A stretch of DNA of 50,298 nucleotides from NCBI GenBank assembly GCA_017518185.1, contig JAFWWB010000080.1:1-50298 (forward strand), written 5' to 3'. The first letter of the stretch is position 1. Every line of letters begins with the position of its first letter. Shown here in pieces: positions 36,993 through 45,100 of this stretch. The translations under genes and the position numbers were made by a program. The notes beneath the pieces were generated by a model. It searched no databases. It had not been told where the DNA came from and saw only the letters and a program-made list of their open reading frames with translations. The DNA is from Lachnospiraceae bacterium (GTDB taxonomy: Bacteria > Bacillota > Clostridia > Lachnospirales > Lachnospiraceae).

Positions 36993-37031
36993 GGCATGAG
37001 GTAGCTCCGCAGGAGCCGGAGCCCTGATGCC
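36993..37031 (-). promoter_or_regulatory. 39-nt conserved leader hairpin upstream of the Rrf2 gene
   Basis: GGCATCAG, 11 nt, CTGCGGA, 5 nt, CTCATGCC on the minus strand, with identical spacing to the cysK element. Inner GCTCC and GGAGC can extend the stem. The terminal ATG opens an 8-codon uORF (MPNYEGVL) whose TGA overlaps the Rrf2 ATG (TGATG). Confidence 0.6.
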
Positions 37032-37059
37032 ATTTTTGCTTTACATTATCTGATCCTGA

Positions 37060-37839
37060 CTATAATACTACCGCCGCTGCATCAAATACAGGGCCTTCGG
37101 TACAGACCCTTGCGTTGTTCACCTTTGTATGTTCATCCTTTTCCACGGTCTTCACCATGCAGCCGAGACATGCCCCCACGCCGCAGGCCATGCGTTCCTC
37201 AAGGGAGATATATGCCTTCATGCCGAAGTCCGCCGCGTATTCCTTCACCGCCTTCAGCATCGGAAGGGGACCGCAGGCGCAGACCGTGTCAGCTGAGATG
37301 AGATTTTCATTCAGGGCGTCTATCACCGTGCCCTTTGTGCCTATGCTGCCGTCCATGGATGCCGTATAGGTGCGGCACACATCGTCAAATTCATTCTTGA
37401 GGAAGGCGTTCTTATCGGCATAGCCCAGCACAGCCGTCACATCATTGCCGGCATCCGTCAGCTTCTTAGCCAGCAGCAGCATGGGAGGTATGCCTATCCC
37501 TCCGCCAAGGAGCAGCAGCTTCCTGCCCTTCAGGGCTTCAGTATCATAGCCGTTTCCGAGTATCCCCAGGATCTCCACCGTCTCCCCTGCCGCAAGTCGG
37601 GACAGGCCGATGGTACCTCCGCCGGCAGCACGGTACACAAGACGTATGCTGCTCTCCTCCGTATCGGCATCGCAGATGCTTATGGGGCGCATGAGCAGCT
37701 TTGAGGCATCCTTTGTGTAAAGGCCCACGAACTGCCCCGGCCCTGCCTCTGCCGTGAGGTCTGTCTTCAGCGTCATGGAATAGATGCCCTGGCACAGCCT
37801 CCGCTGTTCAAGTATAAGTGCGGTTGTTTTTCTTTTCAT
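37060..37839 (-). CDS. pyrK: dihydroorotate dehydrogenase B, electron transfer subunit
   Basis: The FAD and [2Fe-2S] subunit that passes electrons from PyrD to NAD in pyrimidine synthesis. In 259 residues: FAD motif MRPISIC (50-56), YRAAGGGT (69-76), NAD-binding GGGIGIPPML (112-121), and cluster cysteines C219, C224, C227 and C246 in CGVGACLGC and ARVC. The start is the ATG at 37839 with GAGG 6 nt upstream. No pyrD, pyrF or other pyr gene is adjacent in the window, which is unusual. It could also serve another flavoprotein of the family. Confidence 0.88.
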   Translation of the reverse strand: MKRKTTALILEQRRLCQGIYSMTLKTDLTAEAGPGQFVGLYTKDASKLLMRPISICDADTEESSIRLVYRAAGGGTIGLSRLAAGETVEILGILGNGYDTEALKGRKLLLLGGGIGIPPMLLLAKKLTDAGNDVTAVLGYADKNAFLKNEFDDVCRTYTASMDGSIGTKGTVIDALNENLISADTVCACGPLPMLKAVKEYAADFGMKAYISLEERMACGVGACLGCMVKTVEKDEHTKVNNARVCTEGPVFDAAAVVL

Positions 37840-37868
37840 TATATACCTCATCTATCATGCTTCCAGTG

Positions 37869-39443
37869 TTACAGCGTAAACTCTTCTATCCTGCACTCGT
37901 GCGTCTTTTCTTTCTCGTCGTAGTTCACGCCCACGAAGAGCAGGCCGCCTTTATAATTCTTAAGTGGCTCGAAATACTGCTTACCACGTATCTGATCGAT
38001 GGCGCTCTCCGCACACTTATTGTGCTTAAGCTCAATGATCAAAGCGGGAATGTCCTGTTTAAAAGGGACAAACACCACATCCGCAAAGCCCCTCCCTGCC
38101 GTGACCTCTTTAAATATATAATACCAGTTCAAAGCATAGATATATGCAAGGTAGATGGCTGAAGCAAGCGCATCCTCATTGTTGTAGCTTCTGTTACTTG
38201 TCACATGTATATGACTCTCATTCAAAGCCGCGGCCACCGCCGCTTCATTTTTTTTGAGGGTTTCGGAAAGCAGTTCCTTGGATGCCTTGATTATATTATC
38301 CGTTGTCTCATAATCGTTCATGGTCGCTATAGCCATGGCCCATTCTCTGCTTATCTCAAGATTCGGTATCCTGCAACTCTCGTCCTCCTCATCATAGGCA
38401 AGATAGCCTATATGTATAAGGTAGGTCAATGCATCATCCAAAGTCGAGAAGCTGTCCATAGTATTAAGATATTGCAATACATTGACAGACACGTTCTCAC
38501 CTGCCAGCATCCGTATCACGGCATCCTTTGTTCCCTTAAAATTTGCCTCCACACGATCATTTATCACACGATAGGACGAAGTCTTGCCCCAATAATTGGA
38601 GTATTTATGATCCGTCATACTCTGTACAACAGACTCCGGATTGTATATCTCATATCCATGCTGCGTATATCCGTCATACCAACGCCTGCACTCCTCGAAA
38701 TCCATGTTCCATTCTTTGCAAAGCTCCTCCACTTCTTCCGGCAGAAAGCCAACAAAAGGAGCAAGTTCTCTTGCATCAAGTATGGTATACTCCCTGAAAT
38801 TGTTCAGTTTGCTCTGGATCTTGTCCCTCACTATGGGCAGTATCCCCGTGAGATAAGCCAGTGAAATAGCCGGACGGACAGTATCACTTTTGAAAAGTCC
38901 ATTAAGGAAACCCAGATACTCATTAAATAGTGGGGGCGGAACCTGCTCCCTCACCAGCACGTCGTACTCGTCAATAATGATGATAAAGGTCTCTCCGGTT
39001 TTTGAATGTATGTGGAGAAGACACTGTGCCAATGAGTCATCGCTTTCAAAGTTTATACCAGGATATTGTTCCCTCATCTCTTCCCGGATCTCAGAGGTAA
39101 GCCTTGTGAGCATCTTCTCCTTTTTTAGAGTATTCTGGTATTCGCTGTTCAGATCGATCTTGATCACGTTGTACTTATTCAGCTTATCCGCATATCCTTC
39201 TGCCGTCGATATCTTAAGCCCCTTGAACAATGCGGATGAATCACAGCCCTTCGAGTAATAGGCCGCTATCATATTCTGGGCTATGGTCTTCCCGAAACGC
39301 CTAGGTCTGGAAACACAGATATACTTGTTTTCCTTATCGATATATGAATTCAGTACCTCCAGCATCATTGTTTTATCAACGTAAACATCCGCTTTCAGCG
39401 TCCCCGCAAAGTTCTCATTTTTCGGATTCAGATAGATTCCCAT
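37869..39443 (-). CDS. AAA-ATPase-like / PD-(D/E)XK nuclease superfamily protein
   Basis: 524 residues. The N-terminal ATPase-like domain has a degenerate P-loop SRPRRFGKT (45-53) and Walker B FIIIIDEYDVLV (about 153-164). The C-terminal 110 residues hold a PD-(D/E)XK-type core: GFADVVFVP followed by ALIIELKHNK. This pair (AAA-ATPase-like plus PD-(D/E)XK superfamily 9) is very common in multiple copies in gut anaerobes, with no established function; defence or mobile-element origin has been proposed. It has its own promoter at 39487-39515 and AAGAGG before the ATG. pyrK starts 29 bp after it. Confidence 0.88.
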   Translation of the reverse strand: MGIYLNPKNENFAGTLKADVYVDKTMMLEVLNSYIDKENKYICVSRPRRFGKTIAQNMIAAYYSKGCDSSALFKGLKISTAEGYADKLNKYNVIKIDLNSEYQNTLKKEKMLTRLTSEIREEMREQYPGINFESDDSLAQCLLHIHSKTGETFIIIIDEYDVLVREQVPPPLFNEYLGFLNGLFKSDTVRPAISLAYLTGILPIVRDKIQSKLNNFREYTILDARELAPFVGFLPEEVEELCKEWNMDFEECRRWYDGYTQHGYEIYNPESVVQSMTDHKYSNYWGKTSSYRVINDRVEANFKGTKDAVIRMLAGENVSVNVLQYLNTMDSFSTLDDALTYLIHIGYLAYDEEDESCRIPNLEISREWAMAIATMNDYETTDNIIKASKELLSETLKKNEAAVAAALNESHIHVTSNRSYNNEDALASAIYLAYIYALNWYYIFKEVTAGRGFADVVFVPFKQDIPALIIELKHNKCAESAIDQIRGKQYFEPLKNYKGGLLFVGVNYDEKEKTHECRIEEFTL

Positions 39444-39486
39444 TCTTTACCTCTTATTTATTTCCCGCCAAAAACACACCGACTTT

Positions 39487-39515
39487 ATTATACATCATGG
39501 GAAATCAGATTTCAA
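39487..39515 (-). promoter_or_regulatory. promoter of the AAA-ATPase-like gene
   Basis: TTGAAA (39510-39515), 17-bp spacer, TATAAT (39487-39492) on the minus strand, about 43 bp before the start codon. Confidence 0.75.
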
Positions 39516-39552
39516 ACTTATGAAGAACGAAGATATCCATGAAAATACGCAA

Positions 39553-39576
39553 CAGGACTCCCAAAACGGAGCCCTG
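39553..39576 (-). terminator. probable terminator of the small gene at 39655
   Basis: CAGGGCTCC, loop GTTTTG, GGAGTCCTG on the minus strand gives a 9-bp stem with one G-U pair, followed by TTGCGTATTTTC. It lies about 80 bp after the stop codon. Confidence 0.6.
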
Positions 39577-39654
39577 AATGATCAACAAATATGGATTTTT
39601 CAGAATACCAACTGTTATTCTACCACTCTCATCATTTACCGCCAAATATCCGCT

Positions 39655-40014
39655 TTACAGTTCCGTCTTTATCATCCTGTCAAAATTTTTTAGTGAATAT
39701 GCTTTGTACTCGTAGAATTTTGTTTCCTGCCTGTCAAAGATATGTATGATGTTCCTGTCGGAAAGATTAAATATACTTGCATGATTTCCCCTTGAAACTG
39801 TTAATTCAAAGTTTCCATCGGGAGCTGTCATCTTTGTATCACGTATGAGACTGCCCTTAAGCACTTTTTTCAATTCATCCTTACCCGAAGCATCCATTCG
39901 GTCATAAAACAATTCTTTGATTTTTTTAATCATTTGCTCCTCAGTCAGCGTTACCGTTTCTACGTGTGTACCTGTCACTGCACTGAGTATTTTATCTGAT
40001 ACAGACTGTCCCAT
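39655..40014 (-). CDS. hypothetical protein, XRE-module member
   Basis: 119 residues, not recognised. It is soluble, with an acidic helical N-terminal half (TLTEEQMIKKIKELFYDRMD) and a C-terminal half that looks like beta strands (FELTVSRGNHASIFNLSDRN). It could be a small PH-like or cupin-like fold; this is only an impression. The ATG at 40014 has GGAGG 7 nt upstream. The frame is open to 40056, but that part (MQCISF...) is leader shared with the promoter of the zinc-ribbon gene. Its promoter-operator is the twin of the one at 41735-41776, so it probably belongs to the same XRE regulon. Confidence 0.7.
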   Translation of the reverse strand: MGQSVSDKILSAVTGTHVETVTLTEEQMIKKIKELFYDRMDASGKDELKKVLKGSLIRDTKMTAPDGNFELTVSRGNHASIFNLSDRNIIHIFDRQETKFYEYKAYSLKNFDRMIKTEL

Positions 40015-40048
40015 ATTTACACCTCCAAAAATTATTTTAAAACTTATG

Positions 40049-40105
40049 CATTGCATTCGCCTTATTATAACCCGGCAAGCTATTTATTGCAATGCATTCA
40101 TTGCA
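40049..40105 (-). promoter_or_regulatory. promoter with palindromic operator (copy 1)
   Basis: Minus strand: TTGCAA (40087-40092), 17-bp spacer, TATAAT (40064-40069). The 18-bp palindrome TGCAATG-CATT-CATTGCA (40088-40105) overlaps the -35, and a further TGCAATG half-site lies in the early transcript (40049-40055). Same spacing as copy 2. Confidence 0.75.
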
Positions 40106-40122
40106 CGGAATAACAGTGATCG

Positions 40123-40875
40123 TCAGATATTTTTGATGTTCAGATAATTGTCAGCTCTCGTTCTCGCTACAAGCTGTATTATCTTCATAACGATCCATGG
40201 AATGATCAGCAAAGAATACGGGATACATAAAAGAACTATCACTACTTCAGGAAGGGACGGAATAAACACTAATACTGTGATAGATACGAGTATTATCCAT
40301 CCAAACACCCTGTTTACTACTATATATGCCGGTTCCTTCCTTCCAACCTTTTCTCTGAGCTGTGATAATCTTATTCTCTGGCTTTCCGAAAAAATCTCTG
40401 TCTGGAACTCTGCCATCATCTTCTGTCTTTTTTTCTGGTTCTTCGTGGACATAAGATTATTCTTAAGTGCATCCACTGCCATCCGCTCCATAGGCTCAAG
40501 CTGTGTCTGTAATGTCATAGATTCAAGCTGCCTCGCCGCCCGTTCATCGGCTTTCTCGGCTTCTATCTTTGCCCTCGCTTCCGATTCGATCCTCAGGCGA
40601 CGCTCTGCATCCTCACGCCTTAACTGATCTTCACGCTCCTGTTGTCTCCTGCGCTCCTGTATCTCAGCTTCAGCTTTCGCCTTTGCCTCAGCCTCCACTC
40701 TGATACGTAGTTCTTTTTCTTCTCTTATACGCTTTTCCTCTGCTGCTCTCTCCATCTCTGCGACAGCAGCTTCACGTCTTCTTAGTTCGGGATCCTCCTG
40801 TTTTCTGCCACATTCATTGCAGAACATAGCATCATCCTCCAGCCCAAAACCACAGTATATACATTTTTTGGCCAT
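40123..40875 (-). CDS. zinc-ribbon, coiled-coil, C-terminally anchored membrane protein
   Basis: 250 residues. CIYCGFGLEDDAMFCNECG (4-22) is a zinc ribbon with two CxxC pairs. Residues about 28-120 are a highly charged Arg/Glu/Ala coiled coil, followed by a basic stretch and two hydrophobic segments near 190-235. The protein is probably cytoplasmic with a C-terminal membrane anchor. No enzymatic domain is recognisable. It lies 24 bp after the zinc-ribbon/OB-fold gene with AGGAGG before its ATG, so the two form an operon. Function unknown; a membrane stress sensor or scaffold is speculative. Confidence 0.8.
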   Translation of the reverse strand: MAKKCIYCGFGLEDDAMFCNECGRKQEDPELRRREAAVAEMERAAEEKRIREEKELRIRVEAEAKAKAEAEIQERRRQQEREDQLRREDAERRLRIESEARAKIEAEKADERAARQLESMTLQTQLEPMERMAVDALKNNLMSTKNQKKRQKMMAEFQTEIFSESQRIRLSQLREKVGRKEPAYIVVNRVFGWIILVSITVLVFIPSLPEVVIVLLCIPYSLLIIPWIVMKIIQLVARTRADNYLNIKNI

Positions 40876-40899
40876 TATATTCCTCCTTAGAATCCTACA

Positions 40900-41646
40900 T
40901 CACCTGGCTACAGATATATCTTCTACGTCCATGGAATATCCCATGATCTCACCAACATCTGTTATCCTTCCGGTTACCAATATAAGATCCCCCTTCTGAA
41001 AACCGGATAATTTATCAAGAAGACGCTGATCTTTATGTATACTGCAATGTATGCTATCAAATGACCACTCTTCATAGGGATCGTTGATCGAGAAATAATC
41101 ACCACTTGAATCTATGATATATAACCCGCCTGTGATCACTACATATTCACCTTTATGGTTCTGTGCCGCATTATATGCATTTACTTCCAGCTCATTAAAC
41201 AGTTCCCTTGCCGTATAGCTTGTATGATGTATGGGTGTGGGTGTAGACGTAGGGGCAGAAGTTGCTGTCGGAGTCTTAGTTGCCGTTGCTCTTGAGCCAC
41301 CGTCAGAAGCGTTGCTGCCGGTATTACCCACGTTTTCAGACGTTCCGTCCGAATTACAGGCATTGAATAAGATCACTGCTGCGATAATACCTATAACGAT
41401 CTTCAATATGCCGAAAAAAACACCTCCGGTGGATCCATCAGCTGCCTGCCCGCTTCCTGTCTGCGGCCGCTGAGGCTCCACTCCCCGGTACACAGTTTCC
41501 GGTGGGGGAGGTGTTTCCGGTGGCAGTGTATTCTGTCTCCACGGTTCTTTAACCATCTCTCCACCAAGGATGCCCGTGCTTGTTCCACATCCCGGACAGA
41601 ATTTTGAACTTTCGCTCATTAGTTTGCCACACTTTTTACAATACAT
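40900..41646 (-). CDS. zinc-ribbon membrane protein with C-terminal OB-fold (tRNA_anti-like) domain
   Basis: 248 residues. A zinc ribbon with C3, C6, C17 and C20 (YCKKCGK ... FCPGCG), a Pro-rich linker, one membrane helix (about 77-96, GILKIVIGIIAAVILFNAC), a Thr/Ser/Pro linker (about 120-145) and a C-terminal domain (about 150-248). That domain contains YVVITGGLYIIDSSGDYFSI and KGDLILVTGRITDVGE, matching the tRNA_anti-like OB-fold of exported proteins. The OB-fold is probably outside the membrane. The ATG at 41646 with GGAGGGG is chosen; the frame is open to 41727. It is transcribed from the operator-bearing promoter shared with the divergent XRE gene. Confidence 0.78.
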   Translation of the reverse strand: MYCKKCGKLMSESSKFCPGCGTSTGILGGEMVKEPWRQNTLPPETPPPPETVYRGVEPQRPQTGSGQAADGSTGGVFFGILKIVIGIIAAVILFNACNSDGTSENVGNTGSNASDGGSRATATKTPTATSAPTSTPTPIHHTSYTARELFNELEVNAYNAAQNHKGEYVVITGGLYIIDSSGDYFSINDPYEEWSFDSIHCSIHKDQRLLDKLSGFQKGDLILVTGRITDVGEIMGYSMDVEDISVAR

Positions 41647-41719
41647 ATCCCCTCCGTAAATACCCGACATCAACTCCATCGACTTATGCTTTACCATAAA
41701 TACCGTTTTGCAACTTATA

Positions 41720-41776
41720 CATTGCATCAGAATAATTATAATTCAGTAAAATGTTTTTTGCAATATATTTATTGCA
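41720..41776. promoter_or_regulatory. divergent promoter region with palindromic operator (copy 2)
   Basis: For the minus-strand gene: TTGCAA (41758-41763), 17-bp spacer, TATAAT (41735-41740). The 18-bp palindrome TGCAATA-TATT-TATTGCA (41759-41776) overlaps the -35, and a TGCAATG half-site is at 41720-41726. Spacing is identical to copy 1 at 40049-40105. The palindrome also sits about 30 bp before the forward XRE gene, next to a TATAAT at 41779-41784, so it could serve autoregulation. Confidence 0.75.
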
Positions 41777-41806
41777 TATATAATATTTATGTGGGGATTT
41801 GTAAGA

Positions 41807-42061
41807 ATGCCTCAAAAGATCCGACAGGATATAAGATTAGGGAAGAATATCCGAAGCCTTCGAAAAAAGGCCGGATTGACTCAGGATCAGGTTGCTTCAA
41901 AACTGCAGCTTGCAGGCTGTGACATCTCCCGGAGTATATACTCCCAGATAGAATGCGGTACATATAATATTAAAGTCTCAGAACTGCTGGAACTTGCAAA
42001 AATATTTTGCTGTGATATGAATACTATCTTTGGATTTGATGATCTCAGCTACCCAATGTAA
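41807..42061 (+). CDS. XRE family helix-turn-helix transcriptional regulator
   Basis: 84 residues, essentially one Cro/CI-type HTH domain. LGKNIRSLRKKAGLTQDQVASKL gives helices 1-2, SRSIYSQIECGTYNIKVSELLELAKIF the recognition helix and the rest of the fold. The start is the ATG at 41807 with GGGGA 9 nt upstream; an ATG at 41789 is also in frame. It is divergent from the zinc-ribbon operon, and the palindrome between them is the likely operator. As a single-domain repressor without a sensor it may be controlled by a partner protein. The module is lower in GC than the flanking housekeeping genes. Confidence 0.9.
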   Translation: MPQKIRQDIRLGKNIRSLRKKAGLTQDQVASKLQLAGCDISRSIYSQIECGTYNIKVSELLELAKIFCCDMNTIFGFDDLSYPM

Positions 42062-42140
42062 ATAAAAATATAGAACTCTGCAGGCAAGGTGATCTGCGAT
42101 CCGCTTTTTCATTGCGTTCTCCTGTGAATGGTTATCCCTC

Positions 42141-45100
42141 TCACCGTCCCAGATGCCTGCCCGAAGGAGGTCGGTAGGTGACCCGTACGTTTCCTTCTCC
42201 GAGAAGCTTTGTCAGCTTTTCAACGAGCTCCGTATCCGCATTCACGCATACATTGTGGGGGAGCTCAAACACCTGCTTGTCCGAGGTATAGTAAAATCTC
42301 ACATAATTAAGACCGTCGGAGGCCTCGAGTATCTTCCTTACGTCTTCCCACAGCCTGTCCTTTTCCGCTTCGTCGGTAAACTGAAGCCATAAAGTCCTGG
42401 GTATGTCCTCAAAGGGCGTGACCGCCTGTGCGATGAGCTTGCCGTTCTTATCCTCCTCCAGGCTCACCCTTCCTTCTATCATGATCTTCGCGCCGTCGCT
42501 TATGACATTCTGGTACTGCTTCCAGGTCTTGGGGAAGACTATCACCTCTGCCTGTCCCACCAGATCCTCTATGGTCACGAAGGCCATGACCTCGTTGCGC
42601 TTGGTGAATTTCAGCTTCACCTCCTGCACCAGTCCGCCCAGGGAAATGCTCTCCCCGTCCCGGACCGCCGGTTCCTCCTCGCCCTGCCCTTCTTCAGGGA
42701 CCTTCAGCACCAGGTCTCCGGAGACGTTGCTGATCACCCTCTCCCAGAGGCCGCTGTACTCATCCAGTGGATGGCCGCTTACGTAGATCCCCAGCATCTC
42801 CTTTTCGAAATCCAGGAGCATCTCACGGGAGAATTCTCCCATATTCTCCGGTATCTTTATCCTGAAGCTGTCCTTTTCCTCGCCTTCGGCCAGGTCAAAG
42901 AGGCTCAGCTGGCCGCTCATGGACTGCTTGAGATCCTTCTGGGCATTGTCCATAAGCTGCATGTATACCGCCATGAGCTGCTTCCTCGTATGTCCGAAGC
43001 AGTCCAGGGCACCGGCCTTTATCAGGTTCTCCACCTGTCTCTTGTTCATTTCCAGAGGTGCACAGCGCTCGATGAAGTCATAAAAGCTCTCAAAGAGGCC
43101 GTTGCGGCTCCGTTCCTCTACTATATCCGCCACGATGCCCTTACCTATGCCGCGTATGGCGCTGAGGGAGTATATTATCTCATCCCGGGGGGGATCCTTC
43201 GACTCCGTGCCTTCGGCACTCCGCTCAGGATGACCTGTAAGTGCTTCGGCACTCCGCTCAGGATGACATGTAAGTGCTTCAGCACTCCGCTCAGGATGAC
43301 ATGTTGGCGCCCCTACTGTAAAGCCCACATCCCCTATATTGATGTCGGGAGGCAGGAGCTTTAAGCCCATCTGCCTTGCGATAAGGTTATACTCCGCCAC
43401 CTTCCCGGCGTTATCCAGCACCGAGGTCATGAGGGCGGCCATGTATTCCGCAGGATAGTAATATTTCAGCCAGGCAGTCTGGTAAGCCACCACTGCATAG
43501 CAGGCAGCGTGGGATTTATTGAAGCCGTACTTGGCGAAATCTATCATCATGTCGTAGACCTGTTCCGCCACCGCTGCGTCTATGCCTTTACGCACGCAGC
43601 CCGGAACGGGCCTGGGCCATTTTTCTTCGGGCAGGCCATCCTTCTTTGCCTTTTCTATCTCGGCGTCGTTGCCGTTAACGAAGATGTCACGCTCATAGGC
43701 CATGACCTCGCCTTTTTTCTTGCTCATTGCCCGGCGCACGTTGTCGGAACGGCCAAGGGAGAAGCCCGCAAGATCACGGACTATCTGCATGACCTGCTCC
43801 TGATAGACTATGCAGCCGTAGGTAGGGGAGAGAATGGGGCGCAGCTCCTCGCAGGCATAGCTGATGTGCTCCTCGTTCTCCTTGCTGTCGATATATTTCG
43901 GGATCATGTCCATGGGACCCGGCCGGTAAAGGGAGATGCCGGCGATGACATCCTCCAGGCTCCTGGGCTTAAGCTCCTTCATGAAGCTCTTCATGCCTGC
44001 GCTCTCCAGCTGGAATATGCCCTCGCAGCGTCCCGTTCCTATATAGTGAAAGACCTTGGGGTCGTTGTAATCTATCTTTGACGGATCTATATCCTTTCCG
44101 CAGCTCTTTTTTATGTTCTCCACCGCGGACTGTATGACCTCCAGGTTCCGAAGCCCCAGAAAGTCCATCTTGAGAAGCCCCAGCCTCTCCAGAGTGGTCA
44201 TGGTGAACTGCGTTGTTATCGGACCGTCGCCGCTGCAGCTTAAGGGCACGAATTCATCCGCCGCCTCGGGACAGATGACCACGCCGGCCGCATGCATGGA
44301 GGTATGCCTGGGAAGACCCTCCAGCCTCATGCACATATCCAGCATGTAATGCACTTCTTCGTCATCGTCGTAGAGCGCCTTGAGCTCCGGGTTCATCTCC
44401 AGAGCCGCCTTGAGCGTTATCCCCAGCTCCGCCGGCACCATCTTTGCCAGCATATCGCAGCGTCCGTAGGGTATGTCCATGGCCCGTCCCACGTCCCGGA
44501 TGACGCCCTTTGCCTGCAGGGTTCCGAAGGTGACTATCTGAACCACCTTTTCCCTGCCGTATTTTTCCGCCACATACTCTATGACCTCCTGGCGGCGCTC
44601 CGGCCCGAAATCCACGTCTATATCGGGCATGGACACGCGCTCGGGATTCAGAAAACGCTCAAACAGCAGGCTGTAGCGTATGGGATCTATATCGGTTATC
44701 TTTAAACAGTAGGATACTATGCTGCCCGCGGCGCTGCCTCTTCCGGGTCCCACGGGTATGCCGTTCTCCTTGGCATAATTTATGAAGTCCGCAACGATGA
44801 GGAAGTAATCCACGAAGCCCATACGCTCTATGACGGAGAGCTCGTACTCCAGCCTATCCTTAAGCTCCTGCGTCACAGGCTCATAGCGCTCCTCAAGCCC
44901 TTTTTCGCAGAGCATACGGAGATACGACTTCGCGTCATAGCCTTCGGGCACATCAAAACGCGGCAGATGGCTTTCACCGAAGCCTATGGTTACGTTGCAG
45001 CGCTCCGCTATCTTCTGCGTATTCTCCAGCGCCTCCGGCACATAGGGGAATAGCGTCCTCATCTCCTCTTCGCTCTTCACATAGAACTGGCCCCCTTCGT

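Noticed and set aside
42062-42112. Small minus-strand ORF after dnaE as a real gene
   Set aside because: Only 44 codons, antisense to the XRE gene and without features; listed only as a possible remnant.
43206-43304. Tandem 33-bp units as a possible CRISPR
   Set aside because: Units abut with no spacers, are only three, lie in frame inside dnaE, and no cas genes are near.
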